A stretch of DNA of 39,977 nucleotides, from NCBI GenBank assembly GCA_949296365.1, contig CASFPZ010000023.1, positions 1 through 39,977 on the forward strand. The letters run 5' to 3'. Each line of letters starts with the position of its first letter. The stretch's first letter is position 1. The notes under the pieces are model-generated. The model was given only the letters and a program-made list of their open reading frames with translations. It was not told the origin of the DNA and did no database searches. Below, piece by piece: positions 17,723 to 25,813 of this stretch. Source of the stretch: an uncultured Akkermansia sp. (GTDB lineage Bacteria; Verrucomicrobiota; Verrucomicrobiia; Verrucomicrobiales; Akkermansiaceae). The translations under genes and the position numbers were made by a program.

Positions 17723-18091
17723 ATGATCAATCCGCTGCATACATACGGTATGCGCTCCTTCATAGGCATTATTCTTCTGATCATAGTCATTTCTATGCTC
17801 GTGATTACAGTATTTTACCAATGGAACACTAACGCAACGATCGAATTTTCTATTCGTAATCCGGAAGATCCGCTTGTTACCACAAGCCATTATAACATCA
17901 AGATCAAATCTTCTACACCCCAGAATCCCCCCAAGCAATCATCGCAACCCGCGACTTCGGATGATCCCTACACCATCCAAGAAGGAGTCATGCCAGTACA
18001 GCCCCAGCCCAAAAACAATAATCAACCAATCACTACCAATTCTATTCCAGTTGCGCAACCTCTTCCCGAATCAGAACCAACAGAAAACTAA
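17723..18091 (+). CDS. Small bitopic membrane protein with Pro-rich tail
   Basis: A 122-residue protein of no family I recognise. A short basic start leads to one strong membrane helix (about 12-32), then a polar domain rich in Asn, Pro, Gln and Ser that should face the periplasm. It ends with SIPVAQPLPESEPTEN; IPVAQPLPE (108-116) closely matches IPVAEPLPE in the tail of the OmpA-domain protein encoded divergently about 1.2 kb away. pdxA begins 20 bases downstream on the same strand. The ATG at 17723 has no clear Shine-Dalgarno. Confidence 0.7.
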   Translation: MINPLHTYGMRSFIGIILLIIVISMLVITVFYQWNTNATIEFSIRNPEDPLVTTSHYNIKIKSSTPQNPPKQSSQPATSDDPYTIQEGVMPVQPQPKNNNQPITTNSIPVAQPLPESEPTEN

Positions 18092-18111
18092 CCCAATCCA
18101 CTTTTATATTC

Positions 18112-19002
18112 ATGGTTCCGCTCACAATCGGTTATACATTAGGAGACCAAGCAGGAATTGGCCCAGAAGTCATGCAAAAGGCACTAGCCACTTCTCATCT
18201 TCGCCTCCCTAACGTTCGTTATACCCTCATTGGAAACACCATTCCAGTTACACCAGGTTGTCCCAGCAAAGAATCGGCGCAAGCTGCATTTGACCATCTC
18301 GAACTCGCAGCCCAAGCCTTAAATGCCGGGACAATCGATGCCTTAGTTACCGGCCCCGTTTCAAAAGAAGGGCTCCATCAGGTTGGTTTTACGTGGCCCG
18401 GTCAGACAGAGTTTTTTGCAGACAGACTTCATGTTTCTAACTTTGCTATGTGCCTATCAGGCAAACACTTAACAGTCGCTCTAGCAACCACCCATACCTC
18501 AATTAAAAGCGTCTCAGGCCTCCTTAATACACGCGAAATCGTTCGCATTGGTAAACTTCTTGCTGTATTTTGCCAACAGAAAGGCATACAACACCCTAGA
18601 ATCGCCTTAGCAGCCCTCAATCCCCATGCTGGAGAACACGGAGCATTCGGGACCGAAGATCTCGATATTATTGCTCCTGCCGTACAACAGCTCAACAGAC
18701 AATGCCAATTCGCCCAATTCACAGGGCCAGAGGTCCCAGATACCGTCTACCGAGACGCCGTAAGTGGTAAATTTGACGGGATCCTGGCCCCCTATCACGA
18801 TCAAGGACTCATTCCCCTCAAACTCCTCGATTTCAACTCAGCCATTAATATTACTTTAGGATTACCACGTCCTAGAATTAGCCCCGATCACGGTACCGCT
18901 TTTGGTATCGCAGGAAAGAACATTGCCGATCCTTCCAGTACCATACAAGCCTTCCTTTTAGCCATCAAAATTGCATCTCACCAACGCCGTAATTCCCATT
19001 GA
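18112..19002 (+). CDS. pdxA: 4-Hydroxythreonine-4-phosphate dehydrogenase
   Basis: A 296-residue NAD-dependent enzyme of the DXP-dependent vitamin B6 pathway, acting with PdxJ on the way to pyridoxine 5'-phosphate. Seen directly: LGDQAGIGPEV (usually GDPAGIGPE), VTGPVSKEGL, TTHTSIKSV with a metal-ligand histidine, ALNPHAGEHGAFG, and PYHDQGLIPLKLL with a second metal histidine. It is somewhat shorter than the roughly 330-residue norm, mainly in the first third. It follows the small membrane protein by 20 bases and converges on rplQ across a strong bidirectional terminator. Confidence 0.94.
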   Translation: MVPLTIGYTLGDQAGIGPEVMQKALATSHLRLPNVRYTLIGNTIPVTPGCPSKESAQAAFDHLELAAQALNAGTIDALVTGPVSKEGLHQVGFTWPGQTEFFADRLHVSNFAMCLSGKHLTVALATTHTSIKSVSGLLNTREIVRIGKLLAVFCQQKGIQHPRIALAALNPHAGEHGAFGTEDLDIIAPAVQQLNRQCQFAQFTGPEVPDTVYRDAVSGKFDGILAPYHDQGLIPLKLLDFNSAINITLGLPRPRISPDHGTAFGIAGKNIADPSSTIQAFLLAIKIASHQRRNSH

Positions 19003-19107
19003 TTCATTTTATTACAAATTTTTGGGGAATATTAGGCCATAGAACGAGATCAAGCGTAATAGGACTCAGAAATCAGAACAAAGAGAAGTTTCCCAAGAGG
19101 ATTCAAT

Positions 19108-19145
19108 ACAAAACCCTGCATTGACAGAACAATGCAGGGTTTTGT
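19108..19145. terminator. Bidirectional terminator between pdxA and rplQ
   Basis: A perfect 16-base-pair inverted repeat (19108-19123 with 19130-19145) around a 6-base loop. Each arm carries A4 or T4 within it, so both transcripts end in a GC-rich stem followed by U residues. It lies 29 bases past rplQ and 105 bases past pdxA. Confidence 0.85.
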
Positions 19146-19174
19146 GTAAAGGAAAGAATTTTGATGAAACGGGA

Positions 19175-19624
19175 TTAGGCCTGAGTTTCTTCATGTTGAG
19201 CAACAGTACCCGTTCCTGACGACGTAGTAGCAGCAGCTGGAACTTCCTGATTATCAGCGGCTTCACGAGGCAGATCTATAATTTCAATCATCCCCATAGG
19301 AGCCGAGTCCGTCATTCTTTGCCCAAGCTTAATAATTCTGCAATATCCACCTCGGCGATCGGCACAAGCTTTAGCGACCGAATCAAACAACGTTTTTACA
19401 GCTTCTGCATGATGGATTTTAGCGACAGCCTGACGACGAGCATGGAGGTCGCCTCGCTTACCCAACGTGATCAGTTTTTCAACATAAGGGCGCAGCGCCT
19501 TGGCTTTAGCAAGCGTCGTCGTAATGCGTCCTTTTAAGATCAAGCTAACAGCCAAATTGGCAAGCAAAGCTCGACGGTGAGAAGCATTGCGCTGGAGTTT
19601 AGAGATTTTGCGTCCGTGTCTCAT
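19175..19624 (-). CDS. rplQ: 50S ribosomal protein L17
   Basis: A 149-residue ribosomal protein. The N-terminus RHGRKISKLQRNASHRRAL and LILKGRITTTLAKAK are diagnostic of L17. The core covers about 1-120, and a Thr/Glu/Ala-rich tail of roughly 25 residues extends past the usual end. It follows rpoA by 42 bases on the same strand, the standard rpoA-rplQ order, and is closed by the strong hairpin at 19108-19145. Confidence 0.97.
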   Translation of the reverse strand: MRHGRKISKLQRNASHRRALLANLAVSLILKGRITTTLAKAKALRPYVEKLITLGKRGDLHARRQAVAKIHHAEAVKTLFDSVAKACADRRGGYCRIIKLGQRMTDSAPMGMIEIIDLPREAADNQEVPAAATTSSGTGTVAQHEETQA

Positions 19625-19666
19625 GGTTTTTTAGTTCAGTTTATATTCGAAAGGTTGATAAAATAT

Positions 19667-20788
19667 TTAGTCTTCGTCTTCTTCTTCAAGATTTGATTTA
19701 ATCAAATCAGCAAGGCCTATCTGTTGATTATCATCGTCGGCCCCCAATCGAGGTTTACTCTGCTGAGCAGGGCCATTCAAAAGACTTGGGTCAAAAGGAA
19801 GCCCCAGAGACAGGCCCAATTCAGACAATTTATCCTTAATTTCATTCAAGGATTTTTTACCGAAGTTTCTATACTTGAGCATTTCACTTTCAGTCTTCAT
19901 TGCCAGTTGACCGACAGTCGTAATATTAGCATTGTTCAAACAATTTGCGGCGCGCACAGAAAGTTCGATTTCGTTAACGCTCATATTGAGAAGTTTGCGG
20001 AGTTTAGCCGTTTCTTCATCCTGTATCGGGCTTGCTTCTTTTTCAAAGCACACAGTCGAGTCGTCGTAGTTGACAAACACGTCCAAGTGGTGACGAAGAA
20101 TCGCCGAGGCCTGCAACATAGCATCAGCAGGGGAAATACGGCCATCAGTCCACACTTCCAATGTCAACTTATCAAAGTCGGTCATGTGGCCTACTCGCGT
20201 ATTCATCACAGAATATTTTACACGAGTTACCGGAGAGAAAATGGAGTCAATAGGGATCACGCCAATAGGCATATTGGGGACCTTGTTTTCTTCGCCCGTT
20301 TTAAATCCGCGATCCACGCGGACTTCAAATTCGCAATCGAAGATAGTATTTTGGTCGAGGTGGCAAATAACCTGATCTGGGTTAACGACCGAATAAACGT
20401 GGTCGTCTTGAATATCGCCAGCCGTCACAACACCTTCGCGTTGTACTTTCAAGCTCAACAAACGAGGTTCTTTACTAGCATGTTTGAATTTGACCTTTTT
20501 GAGATTGAGGATGATTTCCGTCACATCTTCAACGACACCAGGGAGTGACGTGAATTCATGCTGAGCTCCAGCAATCCGGACGGAAGTGATAGCGGCACCT
20601 TCCAATGAACCGAGAAGGACTCGACGCAAGGAATTACCCAATGTATGACCGAATCCATTTTCAAATGGTTCAGCTACAAAGGTTAAGTGATTAGGATTTT
20701 CTGGATCCTCAATTTTCTCAAGACGATTGGGCACTTCAAAACGGCCCAAAACCTTGATTTCTTCGTGTTTCTCTTCTTGATCCGACAT
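19667..20788 (-). CDS. rpoA: RNA polymerase alpha subunit
   Basis: A 373-residue alpha subunit. The N-terminal assembly domain shows NGFGHTLGNSLRRVLLGSLEGAAI and GVVEDVTEIILNLK. The C-terminal domain shows LRKLLNMSVNEIELSVRAANCL and KYRNFGKKSLNEIKDKL, which contacts UP-element DNA and activators. An acidic tail (LEEEDED) ends the protein. The ATG at 20788 starts MSDQEEKHEE; the longer frame to 20944 covers the leader. rpoA usually follows rpsM-rpsK-rpsD, but here a divergent LOG gene lies upstream and rpoA seems to have its own promoter near 20901-20928 with a leader of about 100 bases. Confidence 0.97.
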   Translation of the reverse strand: MSDQEEKHEEIKVLGRFEVPNRLEKIEDPENPNHLTFVAEPFENGFGHTLGNSLRRVLLGSLEGAAITSVRIAGAQHEFTSLPGVVEDVTEIILNLKKVKFKHASKEPRLLSLKVQREGVVTAGDIQDDHVYSVVNPDQVICHLDQNTIFDCEFEVRVDRGFKTGEENKVPNMPIGVIPIDSIFSPVTRVKYSVMNTRVGHMTDFDKLTLEVWTDGRISPADAMLQASAILRHHLDVFVNYDDSTVCFEKEASPIQDEETAKLRKLLNMSVNEIELSVRAANCLNNANITTVGQLAMKTESEMLKYRNFGKKSLNEIKDKLSELGLSLGLPFDPSLLNGPAQQSKPRLGADDDNQQIGLADLIKSNLEEEDED

Positions 20789-20900
20789 AGTCGTATGATG
20801 GTGTTGTCGGGTTTCCCCCTCGACGAGCCTCGGAAATGAACAAGCAGTCACTTCCCGAGAGGACCTACGACAACCTCGGTAATTTACTCGCGTGGGAGAA

Positions 20901-20928
20901 ACTTTAGTCTGACATAAAAAACAATCAA
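20901..20928 (-). promoter_or_regulatory. Candidate rpoA promoter
   Basis: On the minus strand TTGATT (20923-20928) and TAAAGT (20901-20906) are 16 bases apart. The predicted leader runs about 105 bases to the ATG at 20788 and could fold, for example CCGAG with CTCGG 13-15 bases later. Confidence 0.4.
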
Positions 20929-21016
20929 CACTTTTTCTTTGCACACAAAAAAAAACTGTGACTTACGATAGGGAATAGGGCATAATAAGAGAAGAAACAA
21001 GCTTTTCTTTTTACCC

Positions 21017-22117
21017 ATGATCAAACAACCCCAATTTCTCAACGAGCGCGACGTTTTAGGGACTCGAGCCTCAAATCTCCAGGATAAAAAGCTCACCACA
21101 GGCGTTCCAGAATTAGACGCCGAAATCAAGGAATTTTCTGAGAAGGCCTCGACGACCTTCGATCCACTTTATCTTCAAGCACTCATCACTATGGGGACAG
21201 TCATGGCACGGTCCGACTTACCCAAGCACGACTATGCAACGATGTTGCGCACCGTTTACGAAATGCTTAAAGCCGATCTTGTTTTTGCGCCCTACCGTCA
21301 CATCCGGAAAATCGCCATTTTTGGTTCGGCCCGCATACGTTTTGGCGAACCCGCTTATGAAACAGCACTTAGATTTTCCCGGGAGGCCGCCGAACACGGT
21401 TACATGGTCATTACAGGTGGGGGGCCAGGTATTATGCAAGCCTGCAATGAAGGAGCCGGTAAGGAGCGATCTTTCGGACTCAACATCAAACTCCCCTACG
21501 AACAGCATTCCAACCACGTCGTCAAAGACATCGACCGTTTAGTGAATTTCCACTACTTTTTCACACGCAAACTCAACTTCGTTTCACAAAGCGATGCCAT
21601 GGTAGCCTTTCCAGGAGGGTTTGGGACAATGGATGAAGTTTTCGAAACACTCACCCTGATTCAGACCGGCAAGACACCCATCTACCCTATCGTTCTACTA
21701 GATTCACCCGGCAAGACTTTCTGGTTGAATTGGCAAACATTTATTAATACTGAGTTGTTAGATTCAGGGCTCATTTCCGAGAGCGATATGGACCTCATTC
21801 ACATCACCAAGAGTCCAGAAGAGGCCATAGAGCACATCGACCTTTTTTACCGGATTTTCCATTCCTATCGCATACAGAATGGGCTCATCATCATTCGACT
21901 CAACACAGCTATTAGCCAACAGTGGATTGAGCGGTTACAAGATGAATTTAGCGACATTATTCAAGATCAAACCCTAGAGCTCCGCAATGCTCTGCCCGAA
22001 GAAGACGATGAGCCATTGATCATGAACCTTCCTCGTCTTGTTTTCAAATTTAATAGGACCAGCTACGGAAGACTCCGCCAATTCATTGATCGGATCAATG
22101 ATTACCCAGGACTCTAA
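21017..22117 (+). CDS. LOG family Rossmann-fold protein
   Basis: A 366-residue protein of the TIGR00730/LOG group. The two hallmark motifs are GGGPGIMQACNEGA (134-147) and PGGFGTMDEVFE (199-210); in characterised members these form the phosphoribohydrolase site that frees cytokinin-like bases or other nucleobases from nucleoside monophosphates. It carries an extra N-terminal region (1-95) and a C-terminal region past about 270 that are longer than the small LOG type. The true substrate is unknown. It diverges from rpoA; a -10-like CATAAT is at 20981-20986. The prepilin peptidase gene begins 12 bases downstream. Confidence 0.88.
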   Translation: MIKQPQFLNERDVLGTRASNLQDKKLTTGVPELDAEIKEFSEKASTTFDPLYLQALITMGTVMARSDLPKHDYATMLRTVYEMLKADLVFAPYRHIRKIAIFGSARIRFGEPAYETALRFSREAAEHGYMVITGGGPGIMQACNEGAGKERSFGLNIKLPYEQHSNHVVKDIDRLVNFHYFFTRKLNFVSQSDAMVAFPGGFGTMDEVFETLTLIQTGKTPIYPIVLLDSPGKTFWLNWQTFINTELLDSGLISESDMDLIHITKSPEEAIEHIDLFYRIFHSYRIQNGLIIIRLNTAISQQWIERLQDEFSDIIQDQTLELRNALPEEDDEPLIMNLPRLVFKFNRTSYGRLRQFIDRINDYPGL

Positions 22118-22129
22118 TTTTTTCGAGAC

Positions 22130-23245
22130 ATGCCAGATTTGTTACCTTCCTGGTTCATACCAGCTGCTGCCACTTTAATTGGATTTTGCATTGGGTCTTT
22201 TCTTAATGTCGTCATTTACCGCATTCCACGCGGCCTCTCCATCAATTCACCCAAGCGATCATTTTGTCCGCACTGTCACGCCTCCATTCCGTGGTATCAT
22301 AACTTGCCAGTGGTCAGTTGGCTCGTGCTTCGAGGGAAATGCGCCTATTGTAAAGCGCCAATTTCGTTTCGTTACTGGGTTGTTGAAGTCCTGACAGGCC
22401 TATTGTTTGCGGCCATTGCCTACACCAATCAAAATTCATCGTTGGTTACGCTGATTTTACTAGGGGTATGGGTATCATTTGCCATTGCCATCGCCTTCAT
22501 AGATGCTGAGCACATGCTCGTCTTTCCGAGGCACACACTCATTGCCACAGCAGCGGGTCTTGGTGTTAGCCTGTCAGGTCCCCAATGGATAGTAGGCCAA
22601 TCTCCAGATTTTTTCAGTTCTTTGAGTATTTCGGTGATCGGATGGGTTACAGGTTACATAGTCATCAGACTAGTCATCGAATTAGGTAAATTGCTTTTTG
22701 GCAGATGGGAACGCGAATATCCTGACAATAGTTCCTGGGAGCTACGAGAACCAGATTCAGACCAAGCCGAACTCACCCTCAAACTCCCCGATGGCGACTA
22801 CACCTGGTCGGAGCTCTTTACACGTTCAAGCGACCAGGCAATCCTCTCAGGCGTTTCTTTAGAAATAGATAATCATCTCATTCCCGGAGAGACCTGTACC
22901 TTATTTCAAGATAGAATTGTCGCAGCAGATGGGACAGTTTTTCTCATTGAACAGATCCAATCAGCCCGCGGCACACTCAAACACATTAAAGCCAACCGAG
23001 AAGCTATGGGGTATGGCGATGCCTGGATCATGGCTATGATCGGAAGCCTCACCGGATGGGAAGGAGTTGTTTTTTGCCTTCTAGTTGGTTCAGTCATTGG
23101 CATTGCCGTTGGCCTATTAGGAAAATACGGTCTAGGCAAGCCCATGCCATTTGGGCCCAGCCTCTTATTAGCCGCAGTAGCATGGCCCCTTGGGGGCTAT
23201 CAATTGATGGATAGGTATCTATACTGGTTAAGTTATGGGATATAA
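22130..23245 (+). CDS. Prepilin peptidase (A24) with inserted domain
   Basis: A 371-residue inner-membrane aspartyl protease that cleaves and usually N-methylates type IV prepilins and type II secretion pseudopilins. Seen directly: the N-terminal zinc motif CPHC...CAYC (Cys46, 49, 71, 74), the first catalytic aspartate in FIDAEHMLVFPR (Asp125) and the second in MGYGDAW (Asp297), plus about seven hydrophobic helices. The family's LPD is FPR here and GxGDxK is GYGDAW. The two aspartates are 172 residues apart, against about 60-65 in PilD, because a polar, beta-rich stretch (about 192-290) is inserted before the second. It follows the LOG gene by 12 bases. Confidence 0.88.
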   Translation: MPDLLPSWFIPAAATLIGFCIGSFLNVVIYRIPRGLSINSPKRSFCPHCHASIPWYHNLPVVSWLVLRGKCAYCKAPISFRYWVVEVLTGLLFAAIAYTNQNSSLVTLILLGVWVSFAIAIAFIDAEHMLVFPRHTLIATAAGLGVSLSGPQWIVGQSPDFFSSLSISVIGWVTGYIVIRLVIELGKLLFGRWEREYPDNSSWELREPDSDQAELTLKLPDGDYTWSELFTRSSDQAILSGVSLEIDNHLIPGETCTLFQDRIVAADGTVFLIEQIQSARGTLKHIKANREAMGYGDAWIMAMIGSLTGWEGVVFCLLVGSVIGIAVGLLGKYGLGKPMPFGPSLLLAAVAWPLGGYQLMDRYLYWLSYGI

Positions 23246-23252
23246 GGGGAAC

Positions 23253-23549
23253 TTATTCACCGCGAGCTTCGGACTCAGCATCAGCTTCTTCTCTAGAAAG
23301 CATATGAACAATGACCTTGAGACCATGTTTTTCACCTGAAGCTTTGGCCAGAGAACGAATAGCAGAGGCCGTCATGCCGTTACGACCGATCAAGCGAGCA
23401 ACATCTGATTTTTCCAATATCAACCGGAAGCGCACCACGTTGCTATTAGGCACCTCAGCTACTCTCAGTTCAGCCAATTGGGGATTTTTGATAAACTGCA
23501 TGGCAATCATTTGTAGATATTGCCCGATTTGTACGACCGAAGAATTCAT
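23253..23549 (-). CDS. KH-domain RNA-binding protein, KhpA-like
   Basis: A 98-residue protein with a single KH domain. The GxxG loop is in LIGRNGMTASAIRSLAKA, and the helix-strand order fits KhpA, a small bacterial RNA-binding protein that pairs with KhpB in several phyla. The ATG at 23549 gives MNSSVVQIGQYLQMIAMQF, consistent with the N-terminus of the family; the frame open to 23663 would need a TTG and reads into coaD. In many genomes khpA follows rpsP; here it follows coaD by 110 bases. It converges on the prepilin peptidase gene with only seven bases between stops. Confidence 0.85.
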   Translation of the reverse strand: MNSSVVQIGQYLQMIAMQFIKNPQLAELRVAEVPNSNVVRFRLILEKSDVARLIGRNGMTASAIRSLAKASGEKHGLKVIVHMLSREEADAESEARGE

Positions 23550-23659
23550 AGTTGTAGAAGATCCGTGTTCGTCTCTATTATAAACTCTACCTTCATTTTG
23601 GCAAGGACGTAGCCATTCATGCCTTAACCTTGAGTCACACCTGTTGCCTATTCGGGGGT

Positions 23660-24172
23660 TCAAACAGCTTCATCATGAGGAGCTGTTTGCCATTTTTTAA
23701 GAATGTTAAACACATTTTCTGGGACATATCGGCTCACTTGTTCCTCCCAACCTTCTGGGCCAATCAATCCCTTGACCATACTTGACGACAATTCTGCAAT
23801 GTCCCTCGGCGGCATTAAAAAAACAGTCGTCACAGACGGAGCCATATCCGCATTAATATGTCTCATTACTCGTTCGTACTCATAGTCTTGCGTTGATCGA
23901 ATTCCACGGATCATAAATGAAGCTTGATTTTCCTTAGCAAAATCAACAAGGAATCGATTGTGGAATTCATCAATTCTCACCCTCGGGAATCCTGCAAGAG
24001 CGCCACGTAACATATCTAATCTCTCAGCATGAGAAAAGGTATATTTTTTATCTGGATTAGTCCCTATTGCAACAATGAGTTCATCGAACATCGAGGTTCC
24101 TTGTTGAATTACCCAGAGATGTCCATTCGTCAACGGGTCAAAACTACCCGCGTATACTGCCGTGCGCTTCAT
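23660..24172 (-). CDS. coaD: Phosphopantetheine adenylyltransferase
   Basis: A 170-residue nucleotidyltransferase that makes dephospho-CoA from 4'-phosphopantetheine and ATP, the fourth step of CoA synthesis. Seen directly: [16 protein letters not shown] with the TxGH-type nucleotide motif (15-18), [22 protein letters not shown], and the [11 protein letters not shown]-terminal ATP loop. Length is normal. The ATG at 24172 lies eight bases past an extended -10 box, so the mRNA may be leaderless. rnhC ends 56 bases upstream on the same strand. Confidence 0.96.
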   Translation of the reverse strand: MKRTAVYAGSFDPLTNGHLWVIQQGTSMFDELIVAIGTNPDKKYTFSHAERLDMLRGALAGFPRVRIDEFHNRFLVDFAKENQASFMIRGIRSTQDYEYERVMRHINADMAPSVTTVFLMPPRDIAELSSSMVKGLIGPEGWEEQVSRYVPENVFNILKKWQTAPHDEAV

Positions 24173-24180
24173 GTCTGGCC

Positions 24181-24209
24181 CCTATACCAATAGATTACAA
24201 AACAACCAA
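24181..24209 (-). promoter_or_regulatory. coaD promoter, possibly leaderless
   Basis: On the minus strand TTGGTT (24204-24209), a 17-base spacer and TGG-TATAGG (extended -10, box at 24181-24186). The -10 box ends eight bases before the coaD ATG. Confidence 0.5.
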
Positions 24210-24228
24210 GAGAAAACACACCAATTCC

Positions 24229-25173
24229 TCATTTCTCTACGTCCTTTCCCCAATGCGGTAGTACCGAAGCCGTCGTTTTAAAATGCATTTTAGCGACTTT
24301 GGGCAACATTTCTTCACCATAGATCTCAACGAGTTTTTTTGCGGCAACAATCACGTGTCGCGACGCACCAAGCGGCAATTCGACTTTACCAGCTATCGCA
24401 GCCTGTTCCATCCAATTTACAAAACGCTCTCGAGCCAAAATTGAAGCGGCAGCTACAGCCAAATCGCTTTCAGCTTTAGTCCGCTGATCCAACAGGATAT
24501 TCAGGCCACGCTGAGCCAAGGCACGTTTCAACACCGTGGGGTGAGCAAATTGATCGCTCAAAGCCCGAGGGCAATCAGGCTGCTGTTCCAGCAAAGACGC
24601 AATAACCCGCACATGTCCCCAGGCTAAAAATGAATTCAAATTGCCGAATTGTTTATACAACTGATTGTAGCGTTCGGGGCCTACGCTTACAACAGCTGTT
24701 TTAATACCAGGGATTTGGCGAATTCCGTTTGCCAATTTTCTGATTCGATCCAACGATTTTATCAATTTACTATCACAAACACCTAACCCTTCAAGTCGCC
24801 GCGTAATCTCCGAATCCGCATAGACACCAGCTATCGTCAACGGGCCAAAATAATCGCCTTTGCCACTCTCATCGATACCAAAATGAGCTACAAGGTTCTG
24901 TTTACTAGCGACAAACGGCGTTTTTTCTAATGGCAACTCAGGACACAGAGCCTGTTTCAGTACTTGAGGTTCTAACACAAACTCTATCCATTCCTGTACA
25001 GCGTCACTCTTGCCTTGCACCAACAGTTTATTTCCTTTTTCATACACCGTAATCATGAGTCCAGGCCGGCTATAACTATAGCGAGCATAGGGAATTTGGC
25101 GCGGTTGATAAGCCCCTTCGTTCAATATCTTGAATAAAGACTTGACCTGGGCATCAGACAAAAGACGAGACAT
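24229..25173 (-). CDS. rnhC: Ribonuclease HIII
   Basis: A 314-residue RNase H2-fold nuclease that cuts the RNA strand of RNA-DNA hybrids. The N-terminal substrate-binding (TBP-like) domain covers about 1-90, with GLMITVYEKGNKLLVQGK. The catalytic domain opens with GIDESGKGDYFGPL (Asp101, Glu102); the GKGD variant is the RNase HIII signature. VCDSKLIKS and the later DLAVAAASILARERF follow. Start: the ATG at 25173 matches the usual distance to the substrate-binding domain; ATGs at 25188 and 25203 and a TTG at 25254 are also in frame. RnhC is typical of Firmicutes and the Chlamydia-Verrucomicrobia group, which supports the assignment of the organism. Confidence 0.93.
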   Translation of the reverse strand: MSRLLSDAQVKSLFKILNEGAYQPRQIPYARYSYSRPGLMITVYEKGNKLLVQGKSDAVQEWIEFVLEPQVLKQALCPELPLEKTPFVASKQNLVAHFGIDESGKGDYFGPLTIAGVYADSEITRRLEGLGVCDSKLIKSLDRIRKLANGIRQIPGIKTAVVSVGPERYNQLYKQFGNLNSFLAWGHVRVIASLLEQQPDCPRALSDQFAHPTVLKRALAQRGLNILLDQRTKAESDLAVAAASILARERFVNWMEQAAIAGKVELPLGASRHVIVAAKKLVEIYGEEMLPKVAKMHFKTTASVLPHWGKDVEK

Positions 25174-25341
25174 AGTTGCAGCCGACATCGTTTTCAGGGA
25201 CATTTTCCTTACAGCACAGCGCCCATGTAAAGCGCTGGGCATGGGACATTCCAATGTTTATTTCTTATCATCTGTCAAGCAGAAAGATCTTAAAACTAAC
25301 GTAGTTGTCGAATGAGGTTTCATGTCAGCATGCCTTTTTTT

Positions 25342-25371
25342 TTGAATGACAAACAGACTTTTCGACATTAT
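25342..25371 (+). promoter_or_regulatory. Candidate HU gene promoter
   Basis: TTGAAT (25342-25347) and CATTAT (25366-25371), 18 bases apart, after a T-rich run. Predicted leader is about 30 bases to the ATG at 25411. Confidence 0.35.
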
Positions 25372-25410
25372 ACAGAAGCAACAATTTCACACGAACTCAA
25401 CCAATAGACC

Positions 25411-25704
25411 ATGGCCAACACCCTTACCAAGCGCGATCTTGTCAACAAAGTCAGTTCTGAAATCGATATGACACAGTCTGATGTTTTTAACGTCATTCAA
25501 CACGCCGTTGAAATCATCACATCGACGTTAGCCGCTGGCGATCGTGTCGTCATACGTAATTTTGGGACGTTCGAAATTAAAAGAGTCAAAGCTAAGGTGG
25601 GTCGCAACCCCAAAGCTCCCGGCAAGGATGTTCCAATTCCAGCTCGCACGGTTGTCAAATTCAAAGTTGGCAAAGAACTGAAGGATAAAGTATCCCAGCT
25701 TTAA
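25411..25704 (+). CDS. HU-family DNA-binding protein
   Basis: A 97-residue histone-like protein that binds and bends DNA as a dimer. The N-terminal helices start TLTKRDLVNKVSSEI. The DNA-contacting arm contains NFGTFEIKRVKAKVGRNPKAPGKDVPIPA, ending in FKVGKELKDKV, all canonical. Whether it is HU or IHF-like is not clear from sequence, and the proline at the arm tip region is conserved. It is a single-gene unit with its own promoter and terminator. Confidence 0.94.
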   Translation: MANTLTKRDLVNKVSSEIDMTQSDVFNVIQHAVEIITSTLAAGDRVVIRNFGTFEIKRVKAKVGRNPKAPGKDVPIPARTVVKFKVGKELKDKVSQL

Positions 25705-25730
25705 GGAACCCTTCTTATTTTGATCATTCA

Positions 25731-25767
25731 AACGCCTTTTCATTTTTGGGATGGAAAGGCGTTTTTT
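25731..25767 (+). terminator. Intrinsic terminator of the HU gene
   Basis: A 13-base-pair stem with one G-T wobble (25731-25743 with 25751-25763), a 7-base loop and a T6 run at 25762-25767. It starts 26 bases after the HU stop. Confidence 0.88.
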
Positions 25768-25813
25768 GATATCTCTCCTTGAAGTGAGGGGAAAGATTCG
25801 TTAATGAGAAGAC

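Noticed and set aside
19724..20548. 274-codon plus-strand frame opposite rpoA
   Set aside because: It is wholly antisense to rpoA, whose sequence is unmistakable. The long open frame is a by-product of rpoA codon choice.
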